Numbered from the stretch's first letter, positions 1-9,611 are shown. The stretch is DNA of 64,000 nt from Arthrobacter sp. Edens01 (GCF_001307035.1 NZ_LKIU01000003.1:694-64693); one strand, 5' to 3'. Numbers and translations are program-made. Notes: generated from the letters alone by a model not told the origin.

Positions 1-82
1 CACGCAAAGCGGCGATAACTCACCGAAGGTTCCCGGAAACCCCCTCCAAACTGCGAGACCTCCCCGAAGGTTGCGCCGGAAC

Positions 83-976
83 CTAGACCACGGACGAGTC
101 GTCCGAAGCCTCCCCGGCAGCCATCTGCGTCCACCGGCGCAGGAACGCCTCCCCGGCGTCGTCGTGGATTCGTTCCCCTGCGGTGAGTACCGGATACGGC
201 TTGGCGGGCACGCCGTCGGCCGGACGCACGTCCACATGCGCGACGTCGTAGCCCAGGGCATGGAGTTCATCTGCCATTGCGTAGTCGGTGCGTGAGTCGC
301 CTACCGTCCGCCACGTCCGCGGGACAGCAGTACCGTTGGCCTCCAGCAGTGCCAGGGCCCGCCGGGCGCCAAGGTCCTTGCCCACGCCGAGTGCCTCGAT
401 GTCCGTGGAGATGATGGTGGGATCGATCCGGTAGTCGACTGAATCGTCCGAGTTCGGCGCGTGGTGGTCCAGCCGGCACACTCCCATGTCGAACTCAGAC
501 ATCAGCGCCAGGGCATCGGCGTCGAACTCTTTCTGCTCAGCCAGGTAATCCGCGTTGGCAACGTCCACGTTCTGCTCCACCGAGACCATTGACCGCTTGG
601 TCTCGTCGAAGAACATGTGCCCGGTGTACTTTCGGGCCACCAGCTCCCGGATGGCGGCAGCGTAGGAGTCCGGCAGCGCCAGGTCCTCATCCACGCTCAC
701 GTCACCCGGCCCGGACCCGTTGAAGGAGAACCAGACGCCGCCCTTTTCGCAGATGGCATGCAGCTGGACGCCGGAGGGAAGGCCGGCGGCGATCATCGGC
801 TCCATGACCTGCTTGCGGATAAAGTCATCCGATCGGCCGGTATTGAACACCACCGGCCACCCTGCGGAGGCAAGCGAAACGAGGTGGCCGATCACGGCAG
901 GGGAGACCGAACGGGTAACCGGGGAAGCGACCGGACCGTCGACGTCGAGCAGGAGTCCAAAACGTGCAGAAGTCAT
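83..976 (-). CDS. HAD-superfamily hydrolase
   Basis: Predicted soluble phosphatase-like hydrolase of 297 aa. The N-terminus carries HAD motif I (LLLDVDGPV) with Asp11 as likely nucleophile and Asp13 as general acid. NTGRSDDF resembles motif II and GDSRTDYAMA near the C-terminus matches the metal-binding motif IV. The middle third is a cap domain without recognisable substrate residues. The ORF is open eight codons further upstream, but the ATG at 976 places motif I at the usual distance from the N-terminus. It is divergent from the small gene at 1093. The substrate is unknown. Family assignment is firm; any specific function would be inference. Confidence 0.85.
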   Translation of the reverse strand: MTSARFGLLLDVDGPVASPVTRSVSPAVIGHLVSLASAGWPVVFNTGRSDDFIRKQVMEPMIAAGLPSGVQLHAICEKGGVWFSFNGSGPGDVSVDEDLALPDSYAAAIRELVARKYTGHMFFDETKRSMVSVEQNVDVANADYLAEQKEFDADALALMSEFDMGVCRLDHHAPNSDDSVDYRIDPTIISTDIEALGVGKDLGARRALALLEANGTAVPRTWRTVGDSRTDYAMADELHALGYDVAHVDVRPADGVPAKPYPVLTAGERIHDDAGEAFLRRWTQMAAGEASDDSSVV

Positions 977-1080
977 GCTTAAGTATCCCCGGACCTGCAC
1001 ACATGCCGTATTCGGCCCCGATCGGCGTAATCCTGCGGGTGCTGCCGGGGCGTCCTGTTTCCTTGGGTGCTGAACTTCTC

Positions 1081-1086
1081 TACTCT
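1081..1086 (+). promoter_or_regulatory. Putative -10 hexamer of a leaderless transcript
   Basis: TACTCT is followed by six bases and then the GTG start at 1093. Transcription would begin at the start codon. No Shine-Dalgarno sequence precedes the GTG. Confidence 0.5.
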
Positions 1087-1092
1087 GGATTA

Positions 1093-1392
1093 GTGATCTT
1101 CAAAGCTGTTGGCGACGAGCGCCCCTACCCCGACCATGGATACGTAACTCCCAAGGACTGGGCAGCGGTACCTCCCCGGCAGGTCCGGCTGGACGAGCTG
1201 GTGACCACTAAGGCCACCCTGGATCTCGGAGCTTTGCTGGCCGAGGACTCGACCTTCTTTGGAGACCTTTTTCCGCACGTAGTGCAATGGAGGGGCACCA
1301 TGTACCTGGAAGACGGACTGCACCGGGCAGTCAGGACGGCACTGCATCAGCGCACCATCCTGCACGCCCGTGTGCTGGTGATCGATGACTAA
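1093..1392 (+). CDS. Small conserved actinobacterial protein, function unknown
   Basis: A 99-aa soluble protein with no signal peptide or membrane segment. It begins VIFKAVGDERPYPDHGY and ends with a compact region containing FPHVVQWRGTMYLEDGLHRA. I recall close relatives in Arthrobacter genomes, always next to a LytR C-terminal-domain gene, and some databases label them VapB-like antitoxins. No toxin partner is present here, so that label is weak. The GTG at 1093 is chosen because upstream codons do not look like protein and a -10-like hexamer sits 6 nt before it. The last 8 nt overlap the start of the next gene, implying coupled translation. Confidence 0.75.
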   Translation: MIFKAVGDERPYPDHGYVTPKDWAAVPPRQVRLDELVTTKATLDLGALLAEDSTFFGDLFPHVVQWRGTMYLEDGLHRAVRTALHQRTILHARVLVIDD

Positions 1393-2062
1393 CGAGCCCC
1401 CTCGAGGGCAGCGCAAGGGAGCTCAGGAAGAGGGCGACCCCACGGAGTGGCACGGCCACCGAATTGTCACCGAGCAGGATCTGGGTGCCGTTTTTGACGA
1501 CGACGAAAGCACCGAGGCCGCGGAGGAGCGCGCGCGCCGCAAGCGCACGCTGCACACAGTGGTGCTCGGCCTGCTGATCGCCGTGCTCATCGGAGCCGCA
1601 GTGGTGGCGCAGGGAATCACGGCGGGCTGGATATCACTGCCCCGCGCGGAACCCCGCCCGGCAGCGGAATCGGGATGTCCCGCAGGCCCCTACACGTACC
1701 AGTCGCCGGAGTCCGTCACGGTAAACGTCTACAACACGACGGCGACTCCCGGGCTCGCCGGGCAGGTCGCCGAGGCGCTGAAGACCCGCGGCTTTGCGAT
1801 AGGCGTAGTGGGCAACAGCACCGTGAACCGGGAAGGAATGACGGCCATCATCCTCTCCGGGCCCGAAGGCGAACCCGGAGCCTTCACCCTCCAGCAGCAG
1901 ATCCCGGACACCCAGTACATCCAGGACGACAGGGAGGATGCGTCAGTGGACGTTGTCCTCGGCTCCGGCTACAGCGACCTGGTTCCGCTTGAAACAGCGC
2001 AGGCCGCAGCTCCCGGTCCGATCACCTGCCCCTGGAAGAGTGAAGGAGCGGAAGCGGGCTAG
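1385..2062 (+). CDS. LytR C-terminal domain membrane protein
   Basis: A 225-aa protein with a charged cytoplasmic N-terminus (about 1-55), one membrane segment near residues 57-80 (VLGLLIAVLIGAAVVAQGI) and an extracellular LytR_C-type domain from about 105 to 205 (SVTVNVYNTTATPGLAGQVA, then GFAIGVVGNSTV). This domain occurs at the C-terminus of LCP cell-wall ligases but here lacks the catalytic LCP domain. It may be an accessory wall-binding protein. The ATG lies inside the 3' end of the upstream gene, so the two form an operon. Its stop shares a CTAG tetramer with the convergent oxidoreductase gene. Confidence 0.8.
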   Translation: MTNEPPRGQRKGAQEEGDPTEWHGHRIVTEQDLGAVFDDDESTEAAEERARRKRTLHTVVLGLLIAVLIGAAVVAQGITAGWISLPRAEPRPAAESGCPAGPYTYQSPESVTVNVYNTTATPGLAGQVAEALKTRGFAIGVVGNSTVNREGMTAIILSGPEGEPGAFTLQQQIPDTQYIQDDREDASVDVVLGSGYSDLVPLETAQAAAPGPITCPWKSEGAEAG

Positions 2063-2811
2063 CAGCCGCTGCCATCCACGGCGCAGGCTCCGCCTTCTGC
2101 CACGACGGGCTGGAGCGGCTGGTGGCTTTCAGCCCACGCCTGTGTCAGCGCCTGCAGGAACAGGTCTTCAGGCTGTGCACCGGAAAGGCCGTACTTCCTG
2201 TCCAGGACAAAGAACGGCACACCGGTGACTCCCAGGGCACGCGCCTCGGCAATGTCAGCGTTCACTGAATCGGTGTAATCCGTGCCGGACAGGGCTTCGC
2301 GCACTGCTTCCGCATCCAGCCCGGCATCAGCGCCGATGCCGGCCAGAACCGCCTTGTCCGAGATGTCCAGGCCCTTTTCGAAGTGTGCCGAGAGCAGCGC
2401 TTCCTTCACGGCAGCAGCGGCTTCGGCGCCGCGCGTGTCACGGGCAAGGTGGATGAGCCGGTGCGCGGTGAACGTATTTGCGACCTTCAGCTCATCAAAG
2501 CGGTAGCTCAGCCCGACACCGGCGGCCTGCTCGGTGACGTGCTGCAGCATCCCGGAAACCTGCGCGGGATCCATTCCCTTCACCTTGCTCAGGTACTCGA
2601 CCTCCGAGCCTTCGAAACGCTCCGGGAGGGTTGGATCAAGCTGGTAGCTGCGCCAGCGGACTTCCACCTCCGGGGCATGCTCGAAACGGGACAGGGCAGC
2701 CTCAAAGCGCCGCTTGCCTATGAAACACCAGGGGCATCCGATATCGGACCAGATTTCTACCAACACACTGTCGGCAACTACGGGACGAACCTGATCTATT
2801 CCCGGCACCAT
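2059..2811 (-). CDS. DsbA-family (FrnE-like) dithiol-disulfide oxidoreductase
   Basis: A 250-aa thioredoxin-fold protein with a CPWC active site at residues 26-29 (WSDIGCPWCFIGK) and the typical FrnE sequence GVTGVPFFVLDRKYGLSGAQ near the C-terminus, where VP is the cis-proline loop. The long helical insertion between them is normal for FrnE/2-hydroxychromene isomerase relatives. No signal peptide is present, so it is probably cytoplasmic. The reading frame is open upstream to 2904, but that would overlap the divergent VOC gene at 2846. The ATG at 2811 leaves a 34-nt gap and is preferred. Confidence 0.88.
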   Translation of the reverse strand: MVPGIDQVRPVVADSVLVEIWSDIGCPWCFIGKRRFEAALSRFEHAPEVEVRWRSYQLDPTLPERFEGSEVEYLSKVKGMDPAQVSGMLQHVTEQAAGVGLSYRFDELKVANTFTAHRLIHLARDTRGAEAAAAVKEALLSAHFEKGLDISDKAVLAGIGADAGLDAEAVREALSGTDYTDSVNADIAEARALGVTGVPFFVLDRKYGLSGAQPEDLFLQALTQAWAESHQPLQPVVAEGGACAVDGSGC

Positions 2812-2845
2812 TCCCTGCCCCGGTTTCCTGTGGCATGATCCCGGC

Positions 2846-3217
2846 ATGAAAATTCGCAGGCAGGTACTCGCCATAGACGCACCGGACCTCAACGTGGAGA
2901 GCACGTTCTGGGCTTCAATGCTCGGCGGAACGGTTGTTGAAACAGACTACGACTGGCACAGCATCCGGGTGGACGGCGAGAAAGTCCTCGCCATCCAGCT
3001 GGCACCGGACCACATCAGGCCGCAGTGGCCGGACGGACAGCCGCAGCAGATGCATCTGGACCTCTACGTTGAGGACCTGGACTCAGCCCACGCCGAAGCC
3101 CTGGCTCTGGGAGCGGAGCTGCTGCAGGCAGCCCCGGACACGACTGTCCCCAACGGCTTCCAGGTGTACGCAGATCCCGCCGGCCATCCGTTCTGCCTCT
3201 GCTGGGGCGAAGGCTAG
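2846..3217 (+). CDS. VOC-superfamily (glyoxalase/bleomycin-resistance-like) protein
   Basis: A 123-aa protein with the paired beta-alpha-beta pattern of vicinal oxygen chelate proteins. It starts with [19 protein letters not shown], has [21 protein letters not shown] in the middle and ends [14 protein letters not shown]. The family includes isomerases, dioxygenases and antibiotic-sequestering proteins, and the substrate cannot be told. The hexamer CATGAT six bases before the ATG is a weak -10 candidate. Its TAG stop lies in a CTAG tetramer that also encodes the stop of the convergent permease. Confidence 0.85.
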   Translation: MKIRRQVLAIDAPDLNVESTFWASMLGGTVVETDYDWHSIRVDGEKVLAIQLAPDHIRPQWPDGQPQQMHLDLYVEDLDSAHAEALALGAELLQAAPDTTVPNGFQVYADPAGHPFCLCWGEG

Positions 3218-4692
3218 CGCTGCTCCGCCGCGTCCGGCGCAGGGGCGTCCGCCGCGTCCGCGACCGGGGCGCCGGGCCGGGCAGCGGCGTCGTACTCCGT
3301 GCCCGTCTCATCGGCCAGTTCTGCGCGCTGCCGGCCGGTGCCGCGGACCCAGATCCGGTAGGCGGCAAAGAGGAAGCCGATCCACACAACCCCCACGATC
3401 AGGGCGACACGGGTGTCCGGCATGATGCCCAGCAGCACGACAATAAAGACCATGAACGCCAGCGCCGCGTAGGAGGCAACCGGCCAGAACGGCACGCCGA
3501 ACTCCGAGGCCGGCAGGGAATTGCGCTTGATCTCACGCTTCATGGCGATGTGGGACAGCAGGATCATCAGCCACACCCAAACGGTGGCGAACGTGGCGAT
3601 CGAGGCGATCAGCAGGAACAGGGATTCAGGCAGCACGGCGTTGAGCACCACGCCAACCAGCAGCACCCCGGCCATGACGGCCACGGTCATCCACGGCACG
3701 CCGCGGCGGGAAACCCTGGCGAATCCGGCCGGGGCCTGGCCCTGCTGTGCGAGGGAGAACATCATGCGTCCGGCCCCGAAGGTGTCTGAGTTGATGGCTG
3801 AGAGAGCGGCCGTAATGACGACGGCGTTGAGGATGTGCGCGGCGGCCGGGATTCCGAGCGAATCGAAGATCTGCACGAACGGGCTGGTTTCCCCGTCGAT
3901 CTGCTCCCACGGGAAGATCATCATCAGCACGGCGAGGGCGCCGATGTAGAAGAGCAGGATCCGCACCGGAACGGTGTTCACGGCAGCGGGGATGGCCTTC
4001 TTCGGGTTCTCCGCCTCACCAGCGGTGATGCCGATGGTTTCAATGCCGCCGAACGCGAACATCACTACGGAGAAGGACGCCAGCAGGCCCCAGAACCCGT
4101 TGGCGAAGAAGCCGCCGGAGCCCAGCAGCGTGTCCAGTCCCGGATTGGCGGCATCCTCCAGCCCAAATCCGAAGACGATGATTGCTGCCCCGCCGGCAAT
4201 CATGGCGATGATCGCTGCCACCTTGATGATTGAGAGCCAGAACTCGGTCTCCCCGAACACCTTTACCCGCATGAGGTTCAGGGCGGCAATCAGGAGCACG
4301 ACGGCGAGAATCCAGATCCAGCGCGGGACGTCCGGGAACCAGAAGCCCATGTAGATGCCAAACGCCGTGACGTCGGCGATGGCAACGATGGCCATCTCGA
4401 AGGCGAACGTCCAACCTGTGATGAACCCGGCGAACGGGCCGAGGTACCGGCTGGCGTACTGGCCGAAGGAGCCAGACACAGGATGCCGCACGGCCATTTC
4501 GCCCAGCGCACGCATTACCAGGAAGACCGCTGCTCCGCCGATGATGTAGGCAAGGAGCACGGCGGGACCGGCTGCCTGGATGGCGGCAGCGGATCCGTAA
4601 AACAGGCCCGTGCCGATAGCCGAGCCGAGTGCCATAAAGCGGATGTGCCGGACGTTGAGTCCGCGGGCCAGCGCTTGGCCGAAGGAAGACAT
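3214..4692 (-). CDS. APC-family amino acid permease
   Basis: A 492-aa integral membrane protein with about twelve hydrophobic helices. The first helix carries [16 protein letters not shown], the APC unwound substrate-binding segment, and [20 protein letters not shown] follows helix 3, as in the ProY/AnsP/GabP proton symporters. The C-terminus is a hydrophilic, Ala/Asp-rich cytoplasmic tail. The start at 4692 has an AAGGTG ribosome binding site. It stands alone, so the substrate (proline, histidine, aromatic amino acids or GABA) is open. Confidence 0.9.
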   Translation of the reverse strand: MSSFGQALARGLNVRHIRFMALGSAIGTGLFYGSAAAIQAAGPAVLLAYIIGGAAVFLVMRALGEMAVRHPVSGSFGQYASRYLGPFAGFITGWTFAFEMAIVAIADVTAFGIYMGFWFPDVPRWIWILAVVLLIAALNLMRVKVFGETEFWLSIIKVAAIIAMIAGGAAIIVFGFGLEDAANPGLDTLLGSGGFFANGFWGLLASFSVVMFAFGGIETIGITAGEAENPKKAIPAAVNTVPVRILLFYIGALAVLMMIFPWEQIDGETSPFVQIFDSLGIPAAAHILNAVVITAALSAINSDTFGAGRMMFSLAQQGQAPAGFARVSRRGVPWMTVAVMAGVLLVGVVLNAVLPESLFLLIASIATFATVWVWLMILLSHIAMKREIKRNSLPASEFGVPFWPVASYAALAFMVFIVVLLGIMPDTRVALIVGVVWIGFLFAAYRIWVRGTGRQRAELADETGTEYDAAARPGAPVADAADAPAPDAAEQR

Positions 4693-4826
4693 GGAGAAAC
4701 ACCTTGAACTGGGGGATTAGCCGCAGCGGCGGCCTATCAATGCTACGCCTCCCAACTTGTTCCATGCTGTGAGCTGGACCCGTACTGCCGTGGCATCGGC
4801 CACAGCTGATCCGGTTTAAGGCGATA

Positions 4827-4860
4827 AGCGGGGCCGGACGCTTTCGCGTCCGGCCCCGCT
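4827..4860 (-). terminator. Rho-independent-type hairpin downstream of aceB
   Basis: Perfect 14-bp inverted repeat (AGCGGGGCCGGACG and its complement) with a 6-nt loop, 17 nt past the malate synthase stop on the minus strand. The T-tract is poor, as is common in high-GC actinobacteria. Confidence 0.8.
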
Positions 4861-4876
4861 CTCGATGACTAACTGC

Positions 4877-6511
4877 CTAGGCAGCCGCAGCCGGTTCCCG
4901 GGATTCGTGCAGGAACCGGGCGTAGGCAGGAACGGTGAGGAACGTGGGGAACTGCTCGCCGCAGGCCACTTCCTCGAACAGCTCCAAGGCGTCCTCGAAA
5001 CGGTCACCGTCGAAGCGCTCCAGCTTGGAGAACTCGTCGTCCATGAGCTCCTCCACCCAGTGCTGGGTCACAATCTCGCCCTCGTCGGTCACTGCGGAGG
5101 AGTGGATCCACTGCCAGACCTGCGAACGGGAGATCTCCGCAGTGGCGGCGTCTTCCATCAGGTTGTTGATGGCAGCTGCGCCGTTGCCGCGGAGCCAGGA
5201 CTCGATGTAGCGGATTCCCACCTCGATGTTGCTGCGGATGCCGGCTTCGGTGATTACGCCCGGGGTGGCTGCAACGTTGAGCAGCTCCTTGTCGTTCGGG
5301 ATCACGTCCTCGCGGGAACGGTCCAGCTGGTTGGGACGGTCGCCCAGTACGCCGTCGAACACCTCCATGGCCACCGGCACCAGGTCCGGATGGGCAACCC
5401 AGGAACCGTCGAACCCGTCGTTGGCTTCACGGGTCTTGTCTGCGTGCACCCGCTCCATCGCGACGTCGTTCGCTGCCTTGTCCCGGCGGTTGGGGATGAA
5501 GGCGGCCATACCGCCGATTGCGTGGGCTCCGCGGCGGTGGCAGGCCCGAACCAGCTGCTCGGTGTAGGAGCGCATAAACGGAGCGGTCATGGTCACCATT
5601 GAACGGTCCGGGAGGATGAAGCGCGGACCGCGGGTGCGGAAGTTCTTGATCACCGAGAAGATGTAGTCCCAGCGGCCGGCGTTCAGGCCTGCAGCGTGGT
5701 CCCGCAGTTCGTAGAGGATCTCTTCCATCTCGAAGGCTGCGGTGATGGTTTCGATCAGCACGGTGGCGCGGATGGTGCCCTGCGGGATGCCGAGCAGGTC
5801 CTGGGCCAGGATGAAGATGTCATTCCACAGCCGGGCCTCGAGGTGGTTCTCGATCTTCGGCAGGTAGAAGTACGGGCCGCGGCCTTCAGCGATCAGCCGG
5901 TGCGCGTTGTGGAAGAAGTAGAGGCCGAAGTCCACGATTCCGCCGGCAATCGGGGTGTTGTTTACCAGCATGTGCTTTTCCGGCAGGTGCCAGCCGCGGG
6001 GCCGGACCACAATGGTGGGCAGGTCGGTGAGCGTGGTGCCGTTGATCTTGTATTCCTTGCCCTCGGGCGAGGTGAAGCCAAGCCTGTTGTTCAGGGCATC
6101 ACGCAGGTTCAGCTGCCCGTTGATCACGTTGGACCACGACGGCGTGGAGGAGTCCTCCATGTCCGCCAGCCATACCTTGGCACCGGAGTTCAGGGCGTTG
6201 ATGGTCATCTTCCGGTCCACGGGGCCGGTGATCTCCACGCGGCGGTCTTCCAGGCCCGGAGCGGTGGGAGCCACTTTCCAGGAGTCGTCTTCGCGGATGT
6301 GGCGGGTCTCCGGCAGGAACGAGGGGTCAGCGCCGTTGGAGATCTTCTGCCGCCGGGCCTGGCGCTGCTGGAGAAGCTCCTGGCGGCGGGTGTGGGTGGC
6401 CTGGTGCAGCGCCTTGACGAAGTCCAGGGCCTGCGGGGTGAGGATCTCCTCCTGCCGGCGGACCGGCGAAGCGGTGAGGGAAATACCGTTCAGGGTGATG
6501 GGATCGTTCAT
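4877..6511 (-). CDS. aceB: Malate synthase A
   Basis: Second enzyme of the glyoxylate shunt: condenses glyoxylate with acetyl-CoA to malate in the cytosol. The 544-aa length matches malate synthase A. Visible family segments include ITGPVDRKMTINALNSGA, KVWLADMEDSSTPSW, IVVRPRGWHLPEKH (with the catalytic Arg) and GRWDYIFSVIKNF. The ORF extends eight codons upstream, but the ATG at 6511 has AAGGAG at proper spacing and is preferred. It lies downstream of aceA in the same direction but is separated from it by a 66-nt palindromic element, so the two may be differentially expressed. Control by the RamB-like regulator at 8097 is inferred from corynebacteria. Confidence 0.96.
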   Translation of the reverse strand: MNDPITLNGISLTASPVRRQEEILTPQALDFVKALHQATHTRRQELLQQRQARRQKISNGADPSFLPETRHIREDDSWKVAPTAPGLEDRRVEITGPVDRKMTINALNSGAKVWLADMEDSSTPSWSNVINGQLNLRDALNNRLGFTSPEGKEYKINGTTLTDLPTIVVRPRGWHLPEKHMLVNNTPIAGGIVDFGLYFFHNAHRLIAEGRGPYFYLPKIENHLEARLWNDIFILAQDLLGIPQGTIRATVLIETITAAFEMEEILYELRDHAAGLNAGRWDYIFSVIKNFRTRGPRFILPDRSMVTMTAPFMRSYTEQLVRACHRRGAHAIGGMAAFIPNRRDKAANDVAMERVHADKTREANDGFDGSWVAHPDLVPVAMEVFDGVLGDRPNQLDRSREDVIPNDKELLNVAATPGVITEAGIRSNIEVGIRYIESWLRGNGAAAINNLMEDAATAEISRSQVWQWIHSSAVTDEGEIVTQHWVEELMDDEFSKLERFDGDRFEDALELFEEVACGEQFPTFLTVPAYARFLHESREPAAAA

Positions 6512-6555
6512 GGCGTGCTCCTTGGCGTGTTTCAAGAATTTGGGTTTCCCGCCCG

Positions 6556-6621
6556 CCCATCGAGATAACAGAAAGTGCTCTTTTCGAGGCCCTAACGGGC
6601 AGTTTCTGCTATCTCGATGGG
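6556..6621 (-). repeat. 66-nt palindromic intergenic element, copy 1
   Basis: Lies between aceA and aceB. Outer arms 6556-6574 and 6603-6621 are complementary over 19 bp with one G-U pair. Read on the minus strand it starts CCCATCGAGA and has CGAAAAGAG at element positions 36-44. It aligns without gaps to copy 2 at 9612-9677, yet the stem sequence differs while base pairing is kept. It may act as a terminator or mRNA stabiliser between the two glyoxylate genes. Confidence 0.8.
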
Positions 6622-6640
6622 GCGGGGAGAGTGGTGCTGG

Positions 6641-7948
6641 TTAGTGGAACTGGGCGGTTTCGGTGGAGCCGGCCAGTGCCAGGGTGCTGCCCTCGGGGTT
6701 CAGGGCGGTGGCAATTGCGTCGAAGTAGCCGGTGCCGACTTCGCGCTGGTGACGGGTAGCGGTGTAGCCGCGGTCTTCGGCGCCGAACTCGCGCTCCTGC
6801 AGTTCCACGTAGGCGCTCATGCCGGACCGGGCGTAGCCGTGGGCCAGGTCGAACATGGAGTAGTTCAGGGCGTGGAAGCCGGCGAGGGTGATGAACTGGA
6901 ACTTGAAGCCCATGGCACCGAGTTCGCGCTGGAACTTGGCGATGGTGTCATCGTCCAGGTGCTTCTTCCAGTTGAACGACGGCGAGCAGTTGTAGGCCAG
7001 CATCTGGTCCGGGAATTCCGAACGGACAGCTTCGGAGAACTTGCGGGCCATTTCCAGGTCCGGGGTGCCGGTCTCCATCCAGATGAGGTCGGAGTACGGT
7101 GCGTAGGCCTTGGCCCGGGCGATGCAGGGCTCAATGCCGTTGCGGACCTTGTAGAAGCCTTCAGCGGTGCGCTCGCCCGTGATGAACTCCTGGTCCCGCT
7201 CGTCGACGTCGGACGTGATCAGGGTTGCTGCCTCGGCGTCGGTGCGGGCGATCACCACGGTGGGTGTGTCTGCGACGTCGGCTGCCAGACGGGCAGCGTT
7301 AAGGGTGCGGATGTGCTGGCTGGTGGGGATCAGCACCTTGCCGCCGAGGTGGCCGCACTTCTTCTCCGAGGCGAGCTGGTCCTCCCAGTGAACGCCCGAG
7401 GCGCCGGCCTGGATCATGGACTTCATCAGTTCGTAGGCGTTCAGCGGGCCGCCGAAGCCGGCTTCGGCGTCGGCCACGATCGGCACCAGGTAGTCATCCA
7501 CGGACTGGATGCCTTCGGCGAACTCGATCTGGTCTGCGCGGAGCAGGGCGTTGTTGATGCGGCGGACGACGGTGGGAACCGAGTTGGCCGGGTAGAGCGA
7601 CTGGTCCGGGTAGGTGTGGCCGGAATTGTTGGCGTCAGCGGCAACCTGCCAGCCGGAGAGGTAGATGGCCTTCAGCCCGGCCTTGACCTGCTGCACGGCT
7701 TGGTTGCCAGTCAGGGCACCCAGTGCGTTCGTGTACCCCTCATCGCCGGCGTTGCGCAGCTGGTCCCACAGCTTCTCGGCACCGCGGCGGGCCAGGGTGT
7801 GCTCCTCCTGGACGCGGCCACGGAGCTTGACGACGTCTTCGGCAGTGTAATCGCGCTCGATGCCGTCCCAGCGGGGATCGGTGGCCCAATCCTGGGCGAG
7901 CTGCTCTGCGGTGCGTGCTGTCTGTTCGTGGCTGGGTACCTGCGTCAT
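6641..7948 (-). CDS. aceA: Isocitrate lyase
   Basis: First enzyme of the glyoxylate shunt: splits isocitrate into succinate and glyoxylate, allowing growth on acetate or fatty acids. The 435-aa length is typical of the bacterial enzyme. The signature KKCGH is present at residues 196-200 with catalytic Cys198. [12 protein letters not shown] and the downstream NCSPSFNW segment are also conserved. The ORF opens 23 codons earlier, but ATG 7948 begins the typical N-terminus and has GGAG upstream. It is transcribed divergently from the RamB-like gene across a 148-nt spacer. Confidence 0.97.
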   Translation of the reverse strand: MTQVPSHEQTARTAEQLAQDWATDPRWDGIERDYTAEDVVKLRGRVQEEHTLARRGAEKLWDQLRNAGDEGYTNALGALTGNQAVQQVKAGLKAIYLSGWQVAADANNSGHTYPDQSLYPANSVPTVVRRINNALLRADQIEFAEGIQSVDDYLVPIVADAEAGFGGPLNAYELMKSMIQAGASGVHWEDQLASEKKCGHLGGKVLIPTSQHIRTLNAARLAADVADTPTVVIARTDAEAATLITSDVDERDQEFITGERTAEGFYKVRNGIEPCIARAKAYAPYSDLIWMETGTPDLEMARKFSEAVRSEFPDQMLAYNCSPSFNWKKHLDDDTIAKFQRELGAMGFKFQFITLAGFHALNYSMFDLAHGYARSGMSAYVELQEREFGAEDRGYTATRHQREVGTGYFDAIATALNPEGSTLALAGSTETAQFH

Positions 7949-8084
7949 TGCCTTACGTCTCCTAGGTTGCGGTGCGTTGCCGGCGGTGCGTGGATCCGGC
8001 ATTTCCTTGCTGTGCAATCAACACTCGGGCAAAAACAACCCCCTTTCTAGAGGTTTTCTATGGAAAGAAACGCAGTTCTTCGCT

Positions 8085-8090
8085 TATTGT
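8085..8090 (+). promoter_or_regulatory. Putative -10 hexamer for the RamB-like gene
   Basis: TATTGT followed by six bases and the GTG at 8097. No ribosome binding site is visible, so a leaderless mRNA is likely. The adjacent TTTC-TATG-GAAA dyad near 8056-8067 could be an operator, but it does not match the corynebacterial RamB consensus as I know it. Confidence 0.45.
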
Positions 8091-8096
8091 GAATTT

Positions 8097-9593
8097 GTGA
8101 CCAGCGCAACATGGAACCGGCCCATTTCAACCGGCAAAGCGAACGACGACGGCGCTGCTGACTCCACGCTCGACGTCATCTCCCTGGGCCGCCGGGTACG
8201 CCACCTGCGCAAGGGCAAAGGCATGACACTCGATGACCTGGGCGCCGCCGTCGGGACCGTGGCATCACAGCTCTCGCTGATCGAAAACGGCAAGCGTGAG
8301 CCGAAACTTGGCCTGCTGCAGTCCCTGGCCAAGGCGCTGGACGTGAGTATCGACCAGCTGCTCGGCTCGGAGCCGCCCAGCCGGCGCGCGGCACTTGAAA
8401 TCGAGCTGGAACGTGCCCAGCGCGGACCGCTGTACCAGTCCCTGGGCCTTCCGAAGGTTCGCGTTTCTTCGCGTTTGCCGCTGGACGTGCTTGAATCCCT
8501 GGTTGGGCTGCAGACTGAACTTGAGCGCCGCCTGAACGAACAGGTAGCAACGCCGGAGGAAGCCCGCCGCGCCAACGGCGAGCTCCGGGCGATGATGCGG
8601 GAGCGGAACAACTACTTCCCGGAGTACGAACAGGCGGCACAGAAGGTCCTGGATTCGGTGGGGCATACCAACGGTCCGCTGTCCCAGCACGTTATTGCTG
8701 ACATTGCCGCGCACCTGGGCTTTAGCCTGCACCACGTCTCGGACCTGCCGCACTCCACCCGTTCCGTCACCGACCTGAAGAACAAACGGATCTACCTGAC
8801 CCAGTCCCAGCGCTCCGAGCATGATCCGCGCTCAGTACTGCTGCAGGCACTGGGGCACTACGTCCTGGACCACCAGACACCGCGAAGCTACGGGGAGTTC
8901 CTCAGCCAGCGCGTGGCCACCAACTACTTCGCCGCAGCCCTGCTGCTGCCGGAGAAGGCGACGGTCGAGTTCCTGCAGCGGGCCAAGGCAGCCAAGGAAA
9001 TCGCCGTCGAGGATATCCGTGACGCGTTTGCGGTCTCCTACGAAACAGCCGCGCACCGCTTCACCAACCTGGCCACTGAACACCTGGGCATCCACACCCA
9101 TTTCCAGAAGGTCCACGAGAGCGGCATTGTCTACAAGGCCTACGAAAACGACGGCGTGACGTTCCCTTCCGACCACACCGGCGCGATCGAGGGCCAGCCG
9201 ATCTGCCGGTACTGGACCAGCCGTGAGGTGTTCTCGGTGCCGGACAAATTCAGTGCCTACAACCAGTACACCGACACTCCGGCGGGCACGTTCTGGTGCA
9301 CCGCCCGGACCGAGCGGAGTTCCGGCGGACTGTTCTCGCTGAGCATCGGCGTTCCGTACGCCCATGTGAAGTGGTTCCGCGGGCGGGACACCACCGAGCG
9401 GTCCAAGTCACGCTGCCCGGACCCGGACTGCTGCCGCACGCCGCCGTCGGAGCTGGCCACTGAATGGTCGGGCATGGCCTGGCCGAGTGCCCGCGCGCAC
9501 TCGCACCTGCTGGCCGCGCTGCCCCCGGGCGCGTTCCCGGGCGTGGATGAGACTGAGGTGTACAGCTTCCTGCAGGCGCACTCCGGGGACTGA
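8097..9593 (+). CDS. RamB-like XRE-family transcriptional regulator
   Basis: A 498-aa regulator: N-terminal Cro/C1 helix-turn-helix (about 29-85, with GMTLDDLGAAVG and SQLSLIENGKREP), a central ImmA/IrrE-like domain and a C-terminal short-chain fatty acyl regulator-type domain with a Cys cluster (CPDPDCC, about 440-446). In Corynebacterium RamB controls aceA/aceB and acetate genes, and the divergent position next to aceA supports the same job. The metallopeptidase HExxH is replaced by QALGH near residue 250, so the central domain is probably a sensor rather than a protease. The ORF is open further upstream, but that would overlap aceA. GTG 8097 has a leaderless-type -10. Confidence 0.88.
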   Translation: MTSATWNRPISTGKANDDGAADSTLDVISLGRRVRHLRKGKGMTLDDLGAAVGTVASQLSLIENGKREPKLGLLQSLAKALDVSIDQLLGSEPPSRRAALEIELERAQRGPLYQSLGLPKVRVSSRLPLDVLESLVGLQTELERRLNEQVATPEEARRANGELRAMMRERNNYFPEYEQAAQKVLDSVGHTNGPLSQHVIADIAAHLGFSLHHVSDLPHSTRSVTDLKNKRIYLTQSQRSEHDPRSVLLQALGHYVLDHQTPRSYGEFLSQRVATNYFAAALLLPEKATVEFLQRAKAAKEIAVEDIRDAFAVSYETAAHRFTNLATEHLGIHTHFQKVHESGIVYKAYENDGVTFPSDHTGAIEGQPICRYWTSREVFSVPDKFSAYNQYTDTPAGTFWCTARTERSSGGLFSLSIGVPYAHVKWFRGRDTTERSKSRCPDPDCCRTPPSELATEWSGMAWPSARAHSHLLAALPPGAFPGVDETEVYSFLQAHSGD

Positions 9594-9611
9594 CGCGGTT
9601 CGCCCATGTCA

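Noticed and set aside
6617-8050. 477-codon plus-strand ORF opposite aceA
   Set aside because: Antisense shadow of isocitrate lyase, running into the aceA promoter region.
7949-8096. Corynebacterial RamB box in the aceA-ramB spacer
   Set aside because: No sequence close to the AAAGTTTGCAAA-type consensus was found; only a short TTTC-N4-GAAA dyad, too weak to call.
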